Of a DNA stretch of 64,000 bases, positions 26,425 through 34,608 are shown in pieces. The translations under genes and the position numbers were made by a program. The DNA lies in assembly GCF_003985145.1 (NCBI RefSeq), contig NZ_ML133525.1, forward strand, positions 186,001-250,000, written 5' to 3'. Position 1 is the stretch's first letter; each line of letters opens with the position of its first letter. This DNA comes from Rhizobium anhuiense. Its GTDB lineage: Bacteria > Pseudomonadota > Alphaproteobacteria > Rhizobiales > Rhizobiaceae. Under the pieces are notes generated by a model, which was not told where the DNA came from, searched no databases, and was given only the letters and a program-made list of their open reading frames with translations.

Positions 26425-26459
26425 AAGCCCGCTGCCTCAAGAGGCGGCGGGCTTTTTCG
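26425..26459 (+). terminator. Rho-independent terminator of pyk
   Basis: A 14-bp perfect stem (AAGCCCGCTGCCTC and complement) with a two-base AA spacer, followed by TTTTTCGTT. Confidence 0.92.
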
Positions 26460-26540
26460 TTGAAGGGCCGGCATTGCCAAGGTTGGCGACACGTGCAAAT
26501 TTCGAACCTAGCGCTATGCTCCAGGTTCGGAGGGATCATC

Positions 26541-27176
26541 ATGGATATCGTCACGCTTCTGGCTTTTGCAGCTGTTTCCTTCGTCGGCATCGCGACGCCG
26601 GGGCCGACGGTGCTGCTGGCATTGACCAACGGTTCGAGGCACGGCCTGCGCCGGGCGATTGCCGGCATGATCGGCGCGGTGCTGTCCGATTTCGTGCTGA
26701 TCGGCGCCGTCGCGATCGGGCTCGGTGCGCTGCTGGCGGCATCGGAATTCTGGTTCTCGATGCTGAAATGGGCGGGTGCTGCCTATCTCACTTTTCTCGG
26801 TATTATGCTGCTGCGCTCGAAGGGCACGATCGACGCGGCGTTGAAGTCCGGGGCGCCTGCGGGTGCGACATCGCCCTTCTCGATCGGACTGAAAAGCTTC
26901 ATGGTCGCGGCGACCAATCCGAAGGGCTATCTGTTCTTCTCGGCCTTCCTGCCGCAGTTCATCGATCCGGCCCTGCCGCAGGCAACGCAATATGCGCTGC
27001 TTGCGCTGGTCTTTGCCGCACTCGATTTCCTCATCATGTTCGGCTACGCCTTCTTCGGCTCGCAAGCGGTGCGTTTCCTGAAAACCTCAGGCGCCATGTG
27101 GCTGGAGCGAGCCTGTGGTGGTGCGCTGCTGGCGCTTGCCGGTTCGCTGGCCTTCTACCGCCGGGCAACTGTCTGA
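26541..27176 (+). CDS. LysE/RhtB-family amino-acid exporter
   Basis: A 211-residue inner-membrane protein with six hydrophobic helices and the family motif IATPGPTVLLALTNGSRHG at about residues 16-34, plus KGYLFFSAFLPQF. Members export amino acids such as lysine, homoserine or threonine; the substrate cannot be read from sequence. GGAGGG lies 8 bases before the ATG at 26541. The gene is convergent with the DUF4865 gene (two-base gap). Confidence 0.88.
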   Translation: MDIVTLLAFAAVSFVGIATPGPTVLLALTNGSRHGLRRAIAGMIGAVLSDFVLIGAVAIGLGALLAASEFWFSMLKWAGAAYLTFLGIMLLRSKGTIDAALKSGAPAGATSPFSIGLKSFMVAATNPKGYLFFSAFLPQFIDPALPQATQYALLALVFAALDFLIMFGYAFFGSQAVRFLKTSGAMWLERACGGALLALAGSLAFYRRATV

Positions 27177-27178
27177 GT

Positions 27179-27736
27179 TCAGGATCGGGCCAGGGATAGA
27201 TGGCCGACGCGATAGGCCTGCGTTTGCTCGTCAATCTCGGGAATCTCTCGCCAGAGCCTGAAGCGCACCCGTGTCCAGTTCGTCGGTTCGAAGGCGGAGA
27301 CCGAGGCGAGCGCGCCGGCTGTCGCAACGTCGGCTGCAGCCTCTGCGCTTTCGGCGCGGCGGATATCGGCGAGCAGCGCGTAAGGCTCCATCCGCAGGAT
27401 ATCGCGTGTGGCGAACCTGGCTGAGGCGATATCGGACGAGATTTCTGCCTGCCAGACGATCCAGGTCCTCACCTGCGGCCAGCCGAAGGCGCTGGTGAGA
27501 GCCTCGAACCCGGGGCCGCAGAGGAAGTCGCTTGCTCCTTCCGGCTTCTGCCAGAGATAGAAGGGCGCGTAGAGATTGTCGCGGCTGCCGAACTCCCCCT
27601 TGCGAGCGCTGAGATAGGCTTTGAAACCGAGATTGGGAAAGCCGTCGAGCAGCGGACCCTTGTCGCGGATGCGGCGATCGATGATCGACATGTCGTAATC
27701 GGCGGGCAGGGTGAAGGCGTATTGCATGGCGATCAT
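27179..27736 (-). CDS. DUF4865 family protein
   Basis: A 185-residue protein covering a full DUF4865 domain, with MQYAFTLPADYDMSIIDRRI at the start, then FKAYLSARKGEF, NLYAPFYLW and WIVWQAEIS. No catalytic motif recognised; the Trp- and aromatic-rich core suggests a small ligand-binding or monooxygenase-like fold, but that is speculation. The start ATG at 27736 overlaps the cupin stop (ATGA), which makes it the last gene of the tautomerase-cupin-DUF4865 operon. Confidence 0.82.
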   Translation of the reverse strand: MIAMQYAFTLPADYDMSIIDRRIRDKGPLLDGFPNLGFKAYLSARKGEFGSRDNLYAPFYLWQKPEGASDFLCGPGFEALTSAFGWPQVRTWIVWQAEISSDIASARFATRDILRMEPYALLADIRRAESAEAAADVATAGALASVSAFEPTNWTRVRFRLWREIPEIDEQTQAYRVGHLSLARS

Positions 27737-28137
27737 GACCGTCTCTCCACCGGTTGCAGCCATTCGACGACGCTGCCGTTTTCCGTGGGCTGGACGCTGA
27801 TATAGCTGAAGGGGCTGTCATCGGCGGCGCCATGCCAGTGACGCTCGCCGGGCGCAAACCAGACGGCATCGCCGGCACGCAATGCTTCGATCGGGCCGCC
27901 GTCGTTCTGCGCCAACCCATGACCTGAGAGCACATAGAGCAATTGACCCCTGGGATGGGTGTGCCAACGGGTGATGGTGCCGGGATCGAGCGTCGCCCGC
28001 ATCGCGGTGTTCTCGCCATCGGCGCTGCCTTCGAGCAGCATCTCGACCCAGAAGGGCGCCGTCGCGACGCCCTCTGGCGAGCGGACCGCCTTGCCGGAGC
28101 GTCTAACAGTCATGATCTTCGGGTTCGAAACGCTCAT
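27733..28137 (-). CDS. Cupin protein of the hydroxynitrile-lyase-like type
   Basis: A 134-residue single cupin. Metal ligands are visible in TRWHTHPRGQLLYV (two His and the Gln) and the second motif GERHWHGA. The same HxH...Q and HWHG pattern is found in small manganese cupins that act as (R)-selective hydroxynitrile lyases, so this subfamily is a better guess than a sugar-binding cupin; activity is not proven. Its ATG overlaps the tautomerase stop and its stop overlaps the DUF4865 start. Confidence 0.84.
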   Translation of the reverse strand: MSVSNPKIMTVRRSGKAVRSPEGVATAPFWVEMLLEGSADGENTAMRATLDPGTITRWHTHPRGQLLYVLSGHGLAQNDGGPIEALRAGDAVWFAPGERHWHGAADDSPFSYISVQPTENGSVVEWLQPVERRS

Positions 28138-28553
28138 TGCCGGCCTCCGACCGCACGCAGCCGCCAGTCGGGGTCGGTCATCTGGGCGATGCCGTCGCCG
28201 AAGGACCAGTCTTCCGGGGCGCTGGTGCTGATGACGATCATCACATCCTCGGGCCGAAGGCCCGGCGATTGCGCCAGGAGTTCGGCGAGCCGCCGATAGA
28301 GCGCCGCCTTCATCTCGGCCGTGCGAGGCCTGCCGATCGTGATGGAGATGTAGACGAAATCGGCGGAGCGCGGGCCGGAGAGGTAGGTGCGGTCGAAGAT
28401 CAGCTCGTTCTCGTCATGCTGGTGTATAGTCTGGAAACGGTCGTTTTCGGGCACGTCGAAGGTCTCGACCAGTGCACGCTGGATGCTGTCGGCTAGCGCC
28501 GTGAGATAGTCCGGCGACTTGCCTTTGCGAAGAGAAATGCGAACGAAGGGCAT
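28134..28553 (-). CDS. Tautomerase-superfamily protein
   Basis: A 139-residue protein with Pro directly after the initiator Met (MPFVRISLRKGKSPD), the catalytic N-terminal proline of the 4-oxalocrotonate tautomerase/MIF superfamily once Met is removed. It is long for the superfamily, consistent with the two-unit (fused beta-alpha-beta) forms such as malonate semialdehyde decarboxylase relatives. Start chosen because of Pro1 and the GGAGATCCC upstream. First gene of an operon with the cupin and DUF4865 genes, and divergent from a LysR regulator. Confidence 0.85.
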   Translation of the reverse strand: MPFVRISLRKGKSPDYLTALADSIQRALVETFDVPENDRFQTIHQHDENELIFDRTYLSGPRSADFVYISITIGRPRTAEMKAALYRRLAELLAQSPGLRPEDVMIVISTSAPEDWSFGDGIAQMTDPDWRLRAVGGRQ

Positions 28554-28619
28554 CGGGATCTCCATGGTTAGGGCCGTCTGTCGGCCTTGACAGCAGAACC
28601 ATCGCACGGCACGATGATA

Positions 28620-28664
28620 CTGAAAATCAGAATTTTATGGATTAATGATCCTGAAAAATAGGAT
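28620..28664. promoter_or_regulatory. Likely LysR operator between tautomerase operon and lysR gene
   Basis: Two dyads lie in the 117-bp divergent gap: CTGAAAATCAG (28620-28630) and ATCCTGAAAAATAGGAT (28648-28664). The second ends 6 bases before the regulator ATG. Both share the core CTGAAAA, and the longer has the T-N11-A spacing expected for LysR-type sites. Confidence 0.55.
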
Positions 28665-28670
28665 TATAAG

Positions 28671-29567
28671 ATGCGGCGGACGACCTTCGATCTCGATGTG
28701 CTTCGAACCTTTTCGACCGGCATGGAGCTCGGTAATTTCGCCAAGGCGGCCGAGCGGCTCGGGCGGTCGACCTCGGCAGTGAGCGCGCAGCTGAAGAAGC
28801 TGGAGGAACAGGCGGGCACGCCGATCTTCCGCAAGGCCGGGCGCGGGCTGGCGCTGACCGATGCCGGCGAGACGATGCTCGGCTATGCCAGGCGGCTGCT
28901 GGAACTCAACGACGAGGCGGCTGCGGCTGTTCACAGCGTCGAGCTGGAGGGCTGGGTGCGGCTCGGCCTGCAGGAGGACTTCGGCGAAAGCCTGTTGCCG
29001 GAGGTGCTCGGCCGCTTCGCGCGTGCCCATCCGAAGGTTCGCATCGAAGCGCGGGTGGTGCGCAATGCCGAGCTGCTCGAGCGTGTCACATCAGGCAAGC
29101 TTGATCTGGCGCTTGCCTGGAGCGATGGCACGCTGACCGCCCATTGCGAGCGGATCGGCGAGGTGCCGATGCGCTGGATCGGACCTGCCGAGGGGCCGCC
29201 GGGCTGGCAGGCCGCAAGTGGTGAGCCGATGCCGCTTGCCTCGCTGGAGGCGCCGTGCCTGTTGCGGAGCGCAGCAACCAGGGCGCTTGATGCGGCGGGC
29301 ATTTCCTGGCGGCTCGCTTTCGTCAGCCCCAGCCTGGGCGGTCTCTGGGCCGCGACGGCGGCAGGCCTCGGTCTCACCATCCGCACGCCGATCGGTCTGC
29401 CGGCGAAGGTGCGGCCGCTGGCGCCCGAGACGGTCGGCCTGCCCGATTTGCCGAAGCTCGGTCTGATCCTGCACCGGGCGGAAGCCGAGCCGCAGCCGGC
29501 GGCGGCACGCCTTGCCGAGCTCGTACTGCAGTCGGTGCATGGTGCGTTGCGCGAGGTGCTGGCCTGA
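28671..29567 (+). CDS. LysR-family transcriptional regulator
   Basis: A 298-residue regulator: winged helix-turn-helix at about residues 5-64 (NFAKAAERLGRSTSAVSAQL) and a substrate-binding domain at about 90-290. Divergent from the tautomerase-cupin-DUF4865 operon across 117 bp containing two CTGAAAA dyads, so it most likely controls that operon and itself. The inducer is unknown. Confidence 0.9.
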   Translation: MRRTTFDLDVLRTFSTGMELGNFAKAAERLGRSTSAVSAQLKKLEEQAGTPIFRKAGRGLALTDAGETMLGYARRLLELNDEAAAAVHSVELEGWVRLGLQEDFGESLLPEVLGRFARAHPKVRIEARVVRNAELLERVTSGKLDLALAWSDGTLTAHCERIGEVPMRWIGPAEGPPGWQAASGEPMPLASLEAPCLLRSAATRALDAAGISWRLAFVSPSLGGLWAATAAGLGLTIRTPIGLPAKVRPLAPETVGLPDLPKLGLILHRAEAEPQPAAARLAELVLQSVHGALREVLA

Positions 29568-29615
29568 CATCTCCGCATTGACCCTTCGAGCGCGAGCCTG
29601 TAGCTTCGCACCGCT

Positions 29616-29666
29616 ATGAAGACGATCACCCTCAATATCGCGACAATCTTCTTCTTGAGCCTCTAA
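29616..29666 (+). CDS. Candidate 16-residue leader peptide
   Basis: An ATG-to-TAA frame encoding MKTITLNIATIFFLSL, between the lysR gene and the PhyH gene. It is rich in Ile, Thr, Leu and Phe. Its stop codon lies in the loop of a hairpin (29657-29672) and further hairpins follow before the next gene, the arrangement of an attenuator leader. There is no good ribosome binding site, and such a short frame can occur by chance, so this is only a candidate. Confidence 0.3.
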   Translation: MKTITLNIATIFFLSL

Positions 29667-29721
29667 AGGCTCTGCCTTCGGGCATCAGAAGATGCGGCTA
29701 CTGACCAGCCTTCGCGGCTGG
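29657..29721 (+). promoter_or_regulatory. Hairpin series upstream of the PhyH gene
   Basis: Three small hairpins follow in order: GAGCC/GGCTC (29657-29672, around the leader stop), GCATC/GATGC (29682-29695) and CCAGCC/GGCTGG (29705-29721). GAGCC can alternatively pair with a second GGCTC at 29720-29724, giving mutually exclusive folds. No clean T-run follows, so termination would have to be imperfect or the switch translational. Confidence 0.3.
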
Positions 29722-29797
29722 CTCGTTGCCGTTGTTGTAACCACCCTGCGTCTGGCCAAGGAAAGAGCCGGCAGGTTTGGCGATAGAGAGAGCTTTC

Positions 29798-30604
29798 ATG
29801 ACATCAGCTGTTTACCCGCCGGCGCTGAGCGCTGCGCAGATCGAGCAATTCATCGAAGACGGCTTCATCAGGATCGACGACGCTTTTCCCCGCGCATTGG
29901 CCGAGGAAGCTCGTGCCATCATGTGGCGCGATATTCCCTTCGATGCCGATGATCCAAGCACGTGGACGCAGCCCGTCGTGTGGCTTGCCGGTTATGGCGG
30001 CGGACCGTTCGAGAAAGCCGTCAATACGCCGGTATTGCATCTGGCCTTCGACCAGCTCGTCGGCAAGGGACGCTGGCAACCACGCGATGGGCTTGGCAGC
30101 TTCCCGGTCCGCTTTCCCCATCCCGATGATCCCGGCGATGCGGGCTGGCATGTCGACCTCAGCTTCCCCGGCGAGGATGGCGATCCGAACGAGCAAAGGG
30201 ACTTTTCGGCATGGCGGGTGAACATCACCTCGCGCGGGCGGGCGTTGCTGATGCTCTTCCTGTTTTCGGATGTCGGGGAGGAGGATGCGCCGACCCGTAT
30301 CCGCGTCGGTTCGCACAAGGATATCGCCCGCCTTCTGGCGCCGGCGGGCGAAGCGGGAATGGCGCATCTCTGGTTGGAACATGTCGGCGAAGAGCGACCG
30401 CTGGCCTTGGCGACAGGGCCGGCGGGCACGGTCTATCTCTGCCATCCGTTCCTGATCCATGCTGCGCAGATGCATCGCGGCGGGGAGCCGCGTTTCATGG
30501 CGCAGCCCGGCCTTGCGCCTTGCGAACCGCTTCGCCTCGAACGGCAGGACGGCGCCTATTCGCCGGTCGAAATCGCAATCCGCGGGGCGCTTCGGGAGCA
30601 TTAG
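29798..30604 (+). CDS. PhyH-family Fe(II)/2-oxoglutarate dioxygenase
   Basis: A 268-residue protein of the phytanoyl-CoA dioxygenase superfamily. The iron-binding His-x-Asp appears in GWHVDLSFPG at about residue 120 and the distal His in HPFLIHAAQMHRG at about 220, with an Arg downstream for 2-oxoglutarate. The N-terminal FIEDGFIRIDDAFP is typical. The substrate is unknown. GAGAGA precedes the ATG at 29798; a start 21 bases upstream is possible. It is preceded by about 230 bp of structured leader and convergent with the dehydratase gene. Confidence 0.83.
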   Translation: MTSAVYPPALSAAQIEQFIEDGFIRIDDAFPRALAEEARAIMWRDIPFDADDPSTWTQPVVWLAGYGGGPFEKAVNTPVLHLAFDQLVGKGRWQPRDGLGSFPVRFPHPDDPGDAGWHVDLSFPGEDGDPNEQRDFSAWRVNITSRGRALLMLFLFSDVGEEDAPTRIRVGSHKDIARLLAPAGEAGMAHLWLEHVGEERPLALATGPAGTVYLCHPFLIHAAQMHRGGEPRFMAQPGLAPCEPLRLERQDGAYSPVEIAIRGALREH

Positions 30605-30697
30605 CAGAGACGGGATGCATCCGGCCGCGCAAACCGGCTGCATGACATCTGCAGTTTCCATCTCCAGGCGGGCGGCTGGCGGTCGCCCGCGCGCTAT

Positions 30698-31672
30698 CTA
30701 GCCGAAGCGTTCGAGCGCCATGGCGAAGATATCAGCGTCGACGTTGCCACCTGAGGTGACGGCGACGACCGTGTCGCTTTCCAGCGCCTCGCCATGGAAG
30801 AGAGCGGCAGCCAGCGCCACGGCGCCGCCGGGCTCGACGACGATCTTCAGCCGTGTGAAGGCGAGCGCCATGGCGCGCAGCGCTTCCTCGTCGGTGACGA
30901 CGATGCCGGCGCCGGCGAGACGCTTGAGGATCGGGAAGGTGATGTTGCCGGGCTGCGGCGTGACGATCGCATCGCAGATCGAGCCTGATACCGAGGCGTT
31001 GCGTTCGATCCTGCCGGAGGCGAGCGAGCGGGTGGTGTCGTCGAAATCCTTCGGCTCGCAAGGGCGGACGCGGAAGCCGGGGGCACTGGCTTCCAGGGCG
31101 AGCGCGATTCCGGAGGTCAATCCGCCGCCGCCGCAGGGAACGAGAACTTCGGCTGATGTCACGCCTTCCTCTTCGGCCTGTTCGGAGATTTCGAGACCGG
31201 TCGTGCCCTGGCCGGCAATGACAAGCGGTTCGTCGAAGGGTTTGATCAGCGTCAGGCCGCGCTCGGCCGAAAGTTTCGCGCCGATCTCGTCGCGGTCCTC
31301 GTTGACGCGGTCGTAAAGGACGACTTCGGCGCCGAAGGCGCGGGTGTTCGCGATCTTCAGCTTCGGCGCATCGCTCGGCATGATGATGACGGAGGGGACG
31401 TTGTGCAGCTTGGCCGCAAGCGCAACACCCTGGGCGTGGTTGCCGGAGGAGAAGGCGATGACGCCCTTCGAGCGCACCGCCGGATCGAGCCCGGAGACCG
31501 CCGACCAGCCGCCGCGAAACTTGAACGAACCGGTATGCTGCAGGCATTCCGCCTTCACGAACAGACGCCGGCCGGCGATCTCGTTGAGGAAGGGGGAAGA
31601 GAGAAGCGGCGTGCGTCTGATATGACCGCGCAGGCGGGCGCGGGCTGCGACAATCATTTCAATGCTGGCCAT
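30698..31672 (-). CDS. PLP-dependent threonine/serine dehydratase
   Basis: A 324-residue fold-type II enzyme deaminating threonine or serine to 2-oxo acids. The PLP Lys lies in HTGSFKFRGG, the phosphate-binding Gly loop in VPCGGGGLTSG, and the C-terminal Ser in VAVTSGGNVD. There is no ACT regulatory domain, so it resembles catabolic TdcB-type or serine racemase-like enzymes more than biosynthetic IlvA. The start at 31672 (MASIEMIVAAR) is the natural N-terminus; an open frame continues upstream but has no family similarity. Confidence 0.88.
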   Translation of the reverse strand: MASIEMIVAARARLRGHIRRTPLLSSPFLNEIAGRRLFVKAECLQHTGSFKFRGGWSAVSGLDPAVRSKGVIAFSSGNHAQGVALAAKLHNVPSVIIMPSDAPKLKIANTRAFGAEVVLYDRVNEDRDEIGAKLSAERGLTLIKPFDEPLVIAGQGTTGLEISEQAEEEGVTSAEVLVPCGGGGLTSGIALALEASAPGFRVRPCEPKDFDDTTRSLASGRIERNASVSGSICDAIVTPQPGNITFPILKRLAGAGIVVTDEEALRAMALAFTRLKIVVEPGGAVALAAALFHGEALESDTVVAVTSGGNVDADIFAMALERFG

Positions 31673-31826
31673 GCGGGAATCTTTCTGCTTGCGGGTTCGC
31701 TCATGCATAGGGCGCGGCCAGCCAATTGTGAACGGCGACTTTGTCACGGTGACATGAATATGGCGATGCTGCCTTTGCGGCTCTTGGAGCCGCATCGTGC
31801 CTGGTCGATCAGGCGATCCGCCGTCG

Positions 31827-33563
31827 TCAGTAACCGTTCGCCGACCCCTCCGCCGCGCGGCTGTCCATGGCGCCGTTATACCGGGCGCCGCCACCCTTTT
31901 CGATGGCGGCAAGGCTTTTGCCGCCGACGAGGATGCCCGCGGCTTGGCCCCATTGTGGCGCGTCATTGCCGCCATCGAAACTGTAGCCCATGGCGGCGAG
32001 CGTCTTTTCGGTATCGGGCGAAAGCGCATAGGGTTCGAGATAGATCTTGTCGGGCTGCCATTGATGGTGCACACGCGGAGCATTGACCGCCTGGCTGATA
32101 TCCATGCCGAAATCAACGACGTTGAGGATCGCTTCCAGCGTGATGGTGATGATGCGCGAGCCGCCGGGGCTGCCGATCACCATGAAGGGTTTGCCGTCCC
32201 GGGTCACGATCGTCGGGCTCATCGAGGAGAGCGGCGTCTTCTTCGGGGCGATGGCATTGGCCTCGCCCTGCACCAGTCCGTAGAGGTTCGGCACGCCTGT
32301 TTTGGAGGTGAAATCGTCCATCTCGTTGTTGAGCAGGACGCCGGTGCCCGGCGCCACGACGGCGGCGCCGAAGGAGCCGTTCAGCGTATAGGTGACGGCA
32401 ACCGCGTTGCCCTCGTCGTCGATGATCGAATAATGCGTCGTCTCGGTGCTTTCCTTGCCGCCGAGCGGTTTGAGGTTCGCCGAGGTGCCGGCCTTGTACG
32501 GATCGATCTTGGCGGCGATTTCCAAGGCATACTTCTTGTCGAGCAGTTTCGTGACCGGGTTTTCGACGAAATCGGGATCACCGAGTGCGGCATTGCGGTC
32601 GACATAGGCATAGCGCATCGCCTCGACCATGATGTGTACGGTTTCGGCCGAATTGTAGCCGAGATAGGAGAGCGGATAGCCTTCGAGAACATTGAGGATC
32701 TCGCAGATGATCACGCCGCCGGAGGAGGGCGGCGGCGAGGAGATGATGTCGTAGCCGCGGTAATTGCACTCGATCGGCTTCAACTCGCGCACGGCATATT
32801 GCTCGAAATCCTCCTTGGCGAGAATGCCGCCCTGGGCTTGGCTCGCCTTGACGATCGCTTCGGCGGGCGCGGCCTTGTAGAAGGCGTCGGGACCTTTTTC
32901 GGAGATGCCGGCCAGGACGGCGGCAAGGTCCGGCTGCAGGAGTTTCTCACCCGATGCATAGGGCTTGCCGTCGGGTTTCAGGAAGATCTTCGCTGCCGCA
33001 TCATCCTTGGCGAGGCGCTTGGCGCTGCCGGCGAAACTTGCAGCGTCACCCTGTTCCAGCGTGAAGCCCTCTTTGGCGAAACGGAGTGCCGGCGCGATCA
33101 GATCCTGGCGCGATTTCGTGCCGTATTTTTCGCGTGCGGTCTCCAATCCCATGACGGAGCCGGGCACGCCGACGGCGAGATAACCGTCGAGGCTGGCGCG
33201 CGGCACGATATCGCCCTTGGCATCGAGATACATGGTCTTCGTCGCGGCAAGCGGCGCGCGTTCGCGGAAGTCGAGGAAGGTCTTCGTACCGTCTTTCAGG
33301 CGGATGGTCATGAAACCGCCGCCGCCAAGATTGCCGGCCGAGGGATAGACGACCGCCAGGGCATAACCGACGGCGACCGCCGCATCGACGGCGTTGCCGC
33401 CGCTCTTCAGCACCTCGACGCCGACATCGGTCGCCAGATGCTGGGCGGTGACGACCATGCCGTGCTCGGCTTCGACTGGTGCGGGCGAGGCGGCGAAAGC
33501 CGAGGTCAGGCCCAGCGACAATGATGATATGACGGAGATCGTCCCGATATGCAGGCGGCCCAT
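31827..33563 (-). CDS. ggt: Gamma-glutamyltransferase
   Basis: A 578-residue exported precursor with signal peptide (about residues 1-25, ending AFA). It cleaves glutathione and other gamma-glutamyl compounds in the periplasm after self-cleavage; the nucleophilic Thr begins TTHYSIIDDEGNAVAVTYTL. Other signatures are SAGNLGGGGFMTIRL, PPPSSGGVIICEIL, SSMSPTIV and GSPGGSRII. The start at 33563 follows AGGAGGGG; a longer frame adds seven residues. Confidence 0.94.
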   Translation of the reverse strand: MGRLHIGTISVISSLSLGLTSAFAASPAPVEAEHGMVVTAQHLATDVGVEVLKSGGNAVDAAVAVGYALAVVYPSAGNLGGGGFMTIRLKDGTKTFLDFRERAPLAATKTMYLDAKGDIVPRASLDGYLAVGVPGSVMGLETAREKYGTKSRQDLIAPALRFAKEGFTLEQGDAASFAGSAKRLAKDDAAAKIFLKPDGKPYASGEKLLQPDLAAVLAGISEKGPDAFYKAAPAEAIVKASQAQGGILAKEDFEQYAVRELKPIECNYRGYDIISSPPPSSGGVIICEILNVLEGYPLSYLGYNSAETVHIMVEAMRYAYVDRNAALGDPDFVENPVTKLLDKKYALEIAAKIDPYKAGTSANLKPLGGKESTETTHYSIIDDEGNAVAVTYTLNGSFGAAVVAPGTGVLLNNEMDDFTSKTGVPNLYGLVQGEANAIAPKKTPLSSMSPTIVTRDGKPFMVIGSPGGSRIITITLEAILNVVDFGMDISQAVNAPRVHHQWQPDKIYLEPYALSPDTEKTLAAMGYSFDGGNDAPQWGQAAGILVGGKSLAAIEKGGGARYNGAMDSRAAEGSANGY

Positions 33564-33637
33564 GATTTCCCCTCCTATGGACAATGATGGAAAACATATG
33601 GGGCTGCGGCAGTTCGCGGCAATGCAAGGGAGCTGCT

Positions 33638-34480
33638 TTAGGTGAGGAGTTCGGCGAGTTTTCTGTTGGTGTCGTCGTCATCGAGGGGCGTATAGACGAT
33701 GAGCTTCATCTCCGGCCGGTTCGTCAGTGTCAGCCCGGTATGCTCGAAGGACATGCGGCCCTTGACGGGATGGTCGATACGCTTGATGCCGGACAGCGGG
33801 CTGATGACCTCGTGGCGCTGCCACCAGTCGCGAAATTCAGGGCTTGCCTCTTTCAGCAGTGCGATCAGCCGTTCAAAATCCGGATCACCGGCATAACGCG
33901 CGCTGTCGGCCCGGAACGTCGCCAGCGAGACGCGGGCAACCGATTCCCAATCGACGAGCAGCCGGCGATGCGCGGGGTCGGCGAAGAGACGGTGCATGAT
34001 GTTGCGTTCGTCGCGGTCGAGCGTGTCATAACCGCCGAAAAGCACGTCGGCGGCACGGTTCCAGGCAAGCACGTCCCATCGACGGCCGAGCACATAGGCC
34101 GGCTGGTGGGTCAGATTGGCGAGCATGCGCTGCAGCGGTTCGTCGACGCATTCGGGAGCAGACGACGTTGGTTGTGGCGCCTGGCGATTGTTGAGGGTGA
34201 AGAGGTGCCGGCGCTCGGCCTCGTCGAGGCGCAGCGCATCGGCAAGGGCGTTGAGGACCTGCACGGAAGGCCTGATGTCGCGGCCCTGTTCCAGCCATGT
34301 GTACCAGGTGGTGCCGACGCCGGCGAGCATGGCGAGTTCCTCGCGCCTCAGACCTGGTGTGCGCCGTCGAAATCCCTCCGGCAGGCCGACCTCGGAGGGC
34401 GTCAGCCGCTCGCGGCGGGAACGCAGGAAGGCCGCGAATTCGCGGCGGCGGGCTTCGAATGTGTCGGCTCTATGGTCCAT
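33638..34480 (-). CDS. XRE-type regulator with MmyB-like ligand-binding domain
   Basis: A 280-residue protein: N-terminal helix-turn-helix at about residues 30-85 (RREELAMLAGVGTTWYTWLEQGR) and a C-terminal MmyB-like, PAS-related domain at about 110-275 (YVLGRRWDVLAWNRAA, with the DERNIMHRLFADP segment). Proteins of this type often repress a divergent short-chain dehydrogenase gene, exactly the arrangement seen here, with about 130 bp between the two starts. Start taken at 34480; 34492 is also possible. Confidence 0.86.
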   Translation of the reverse strand: MDHRADTFEARRREFAAFLRSRRERLTPSEVGLPEGFRRRTPGLRREELAMLAGVGTTWYTWLEQGRDIRPSVQVLNALADALRLDEAERRHLFTLNNRQAPQPTSSAPECVDEPLQRMLANLTHQPAYVLGRRWDVLAWNRAADVLFGGYDTLDRDERNIMHRLFADPAHRRLLVDWESVARVSLATFRADSARYAGDPDFERLIALLKEASPEFRDWWQRHEVISPLSGIKRIDHPVKGRMSFEHTGLTLTNRPEMKLIVYTPLDDDDTNRKLAELLT

Positions 34481-34608
34481 GGCAGTAATCATATCAGTAT
34501 CGATACCAGGATAAAACTGGAACTGGTTGCCGTTTCCAGGCCACGCATGATGCCGGTGTCGCAGGTGCTTGAAGCGCCTGCAGCCCGATCAATTCAAGGA
34601 GCAGCATC

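Noticed and set aside
24924..26498. A 524-codon minus-strand frame opposite pyruvate kinase
   Set aside because: Antisense of a conserved enzyme with typical His/Asp/Arg-rich shadow composition.
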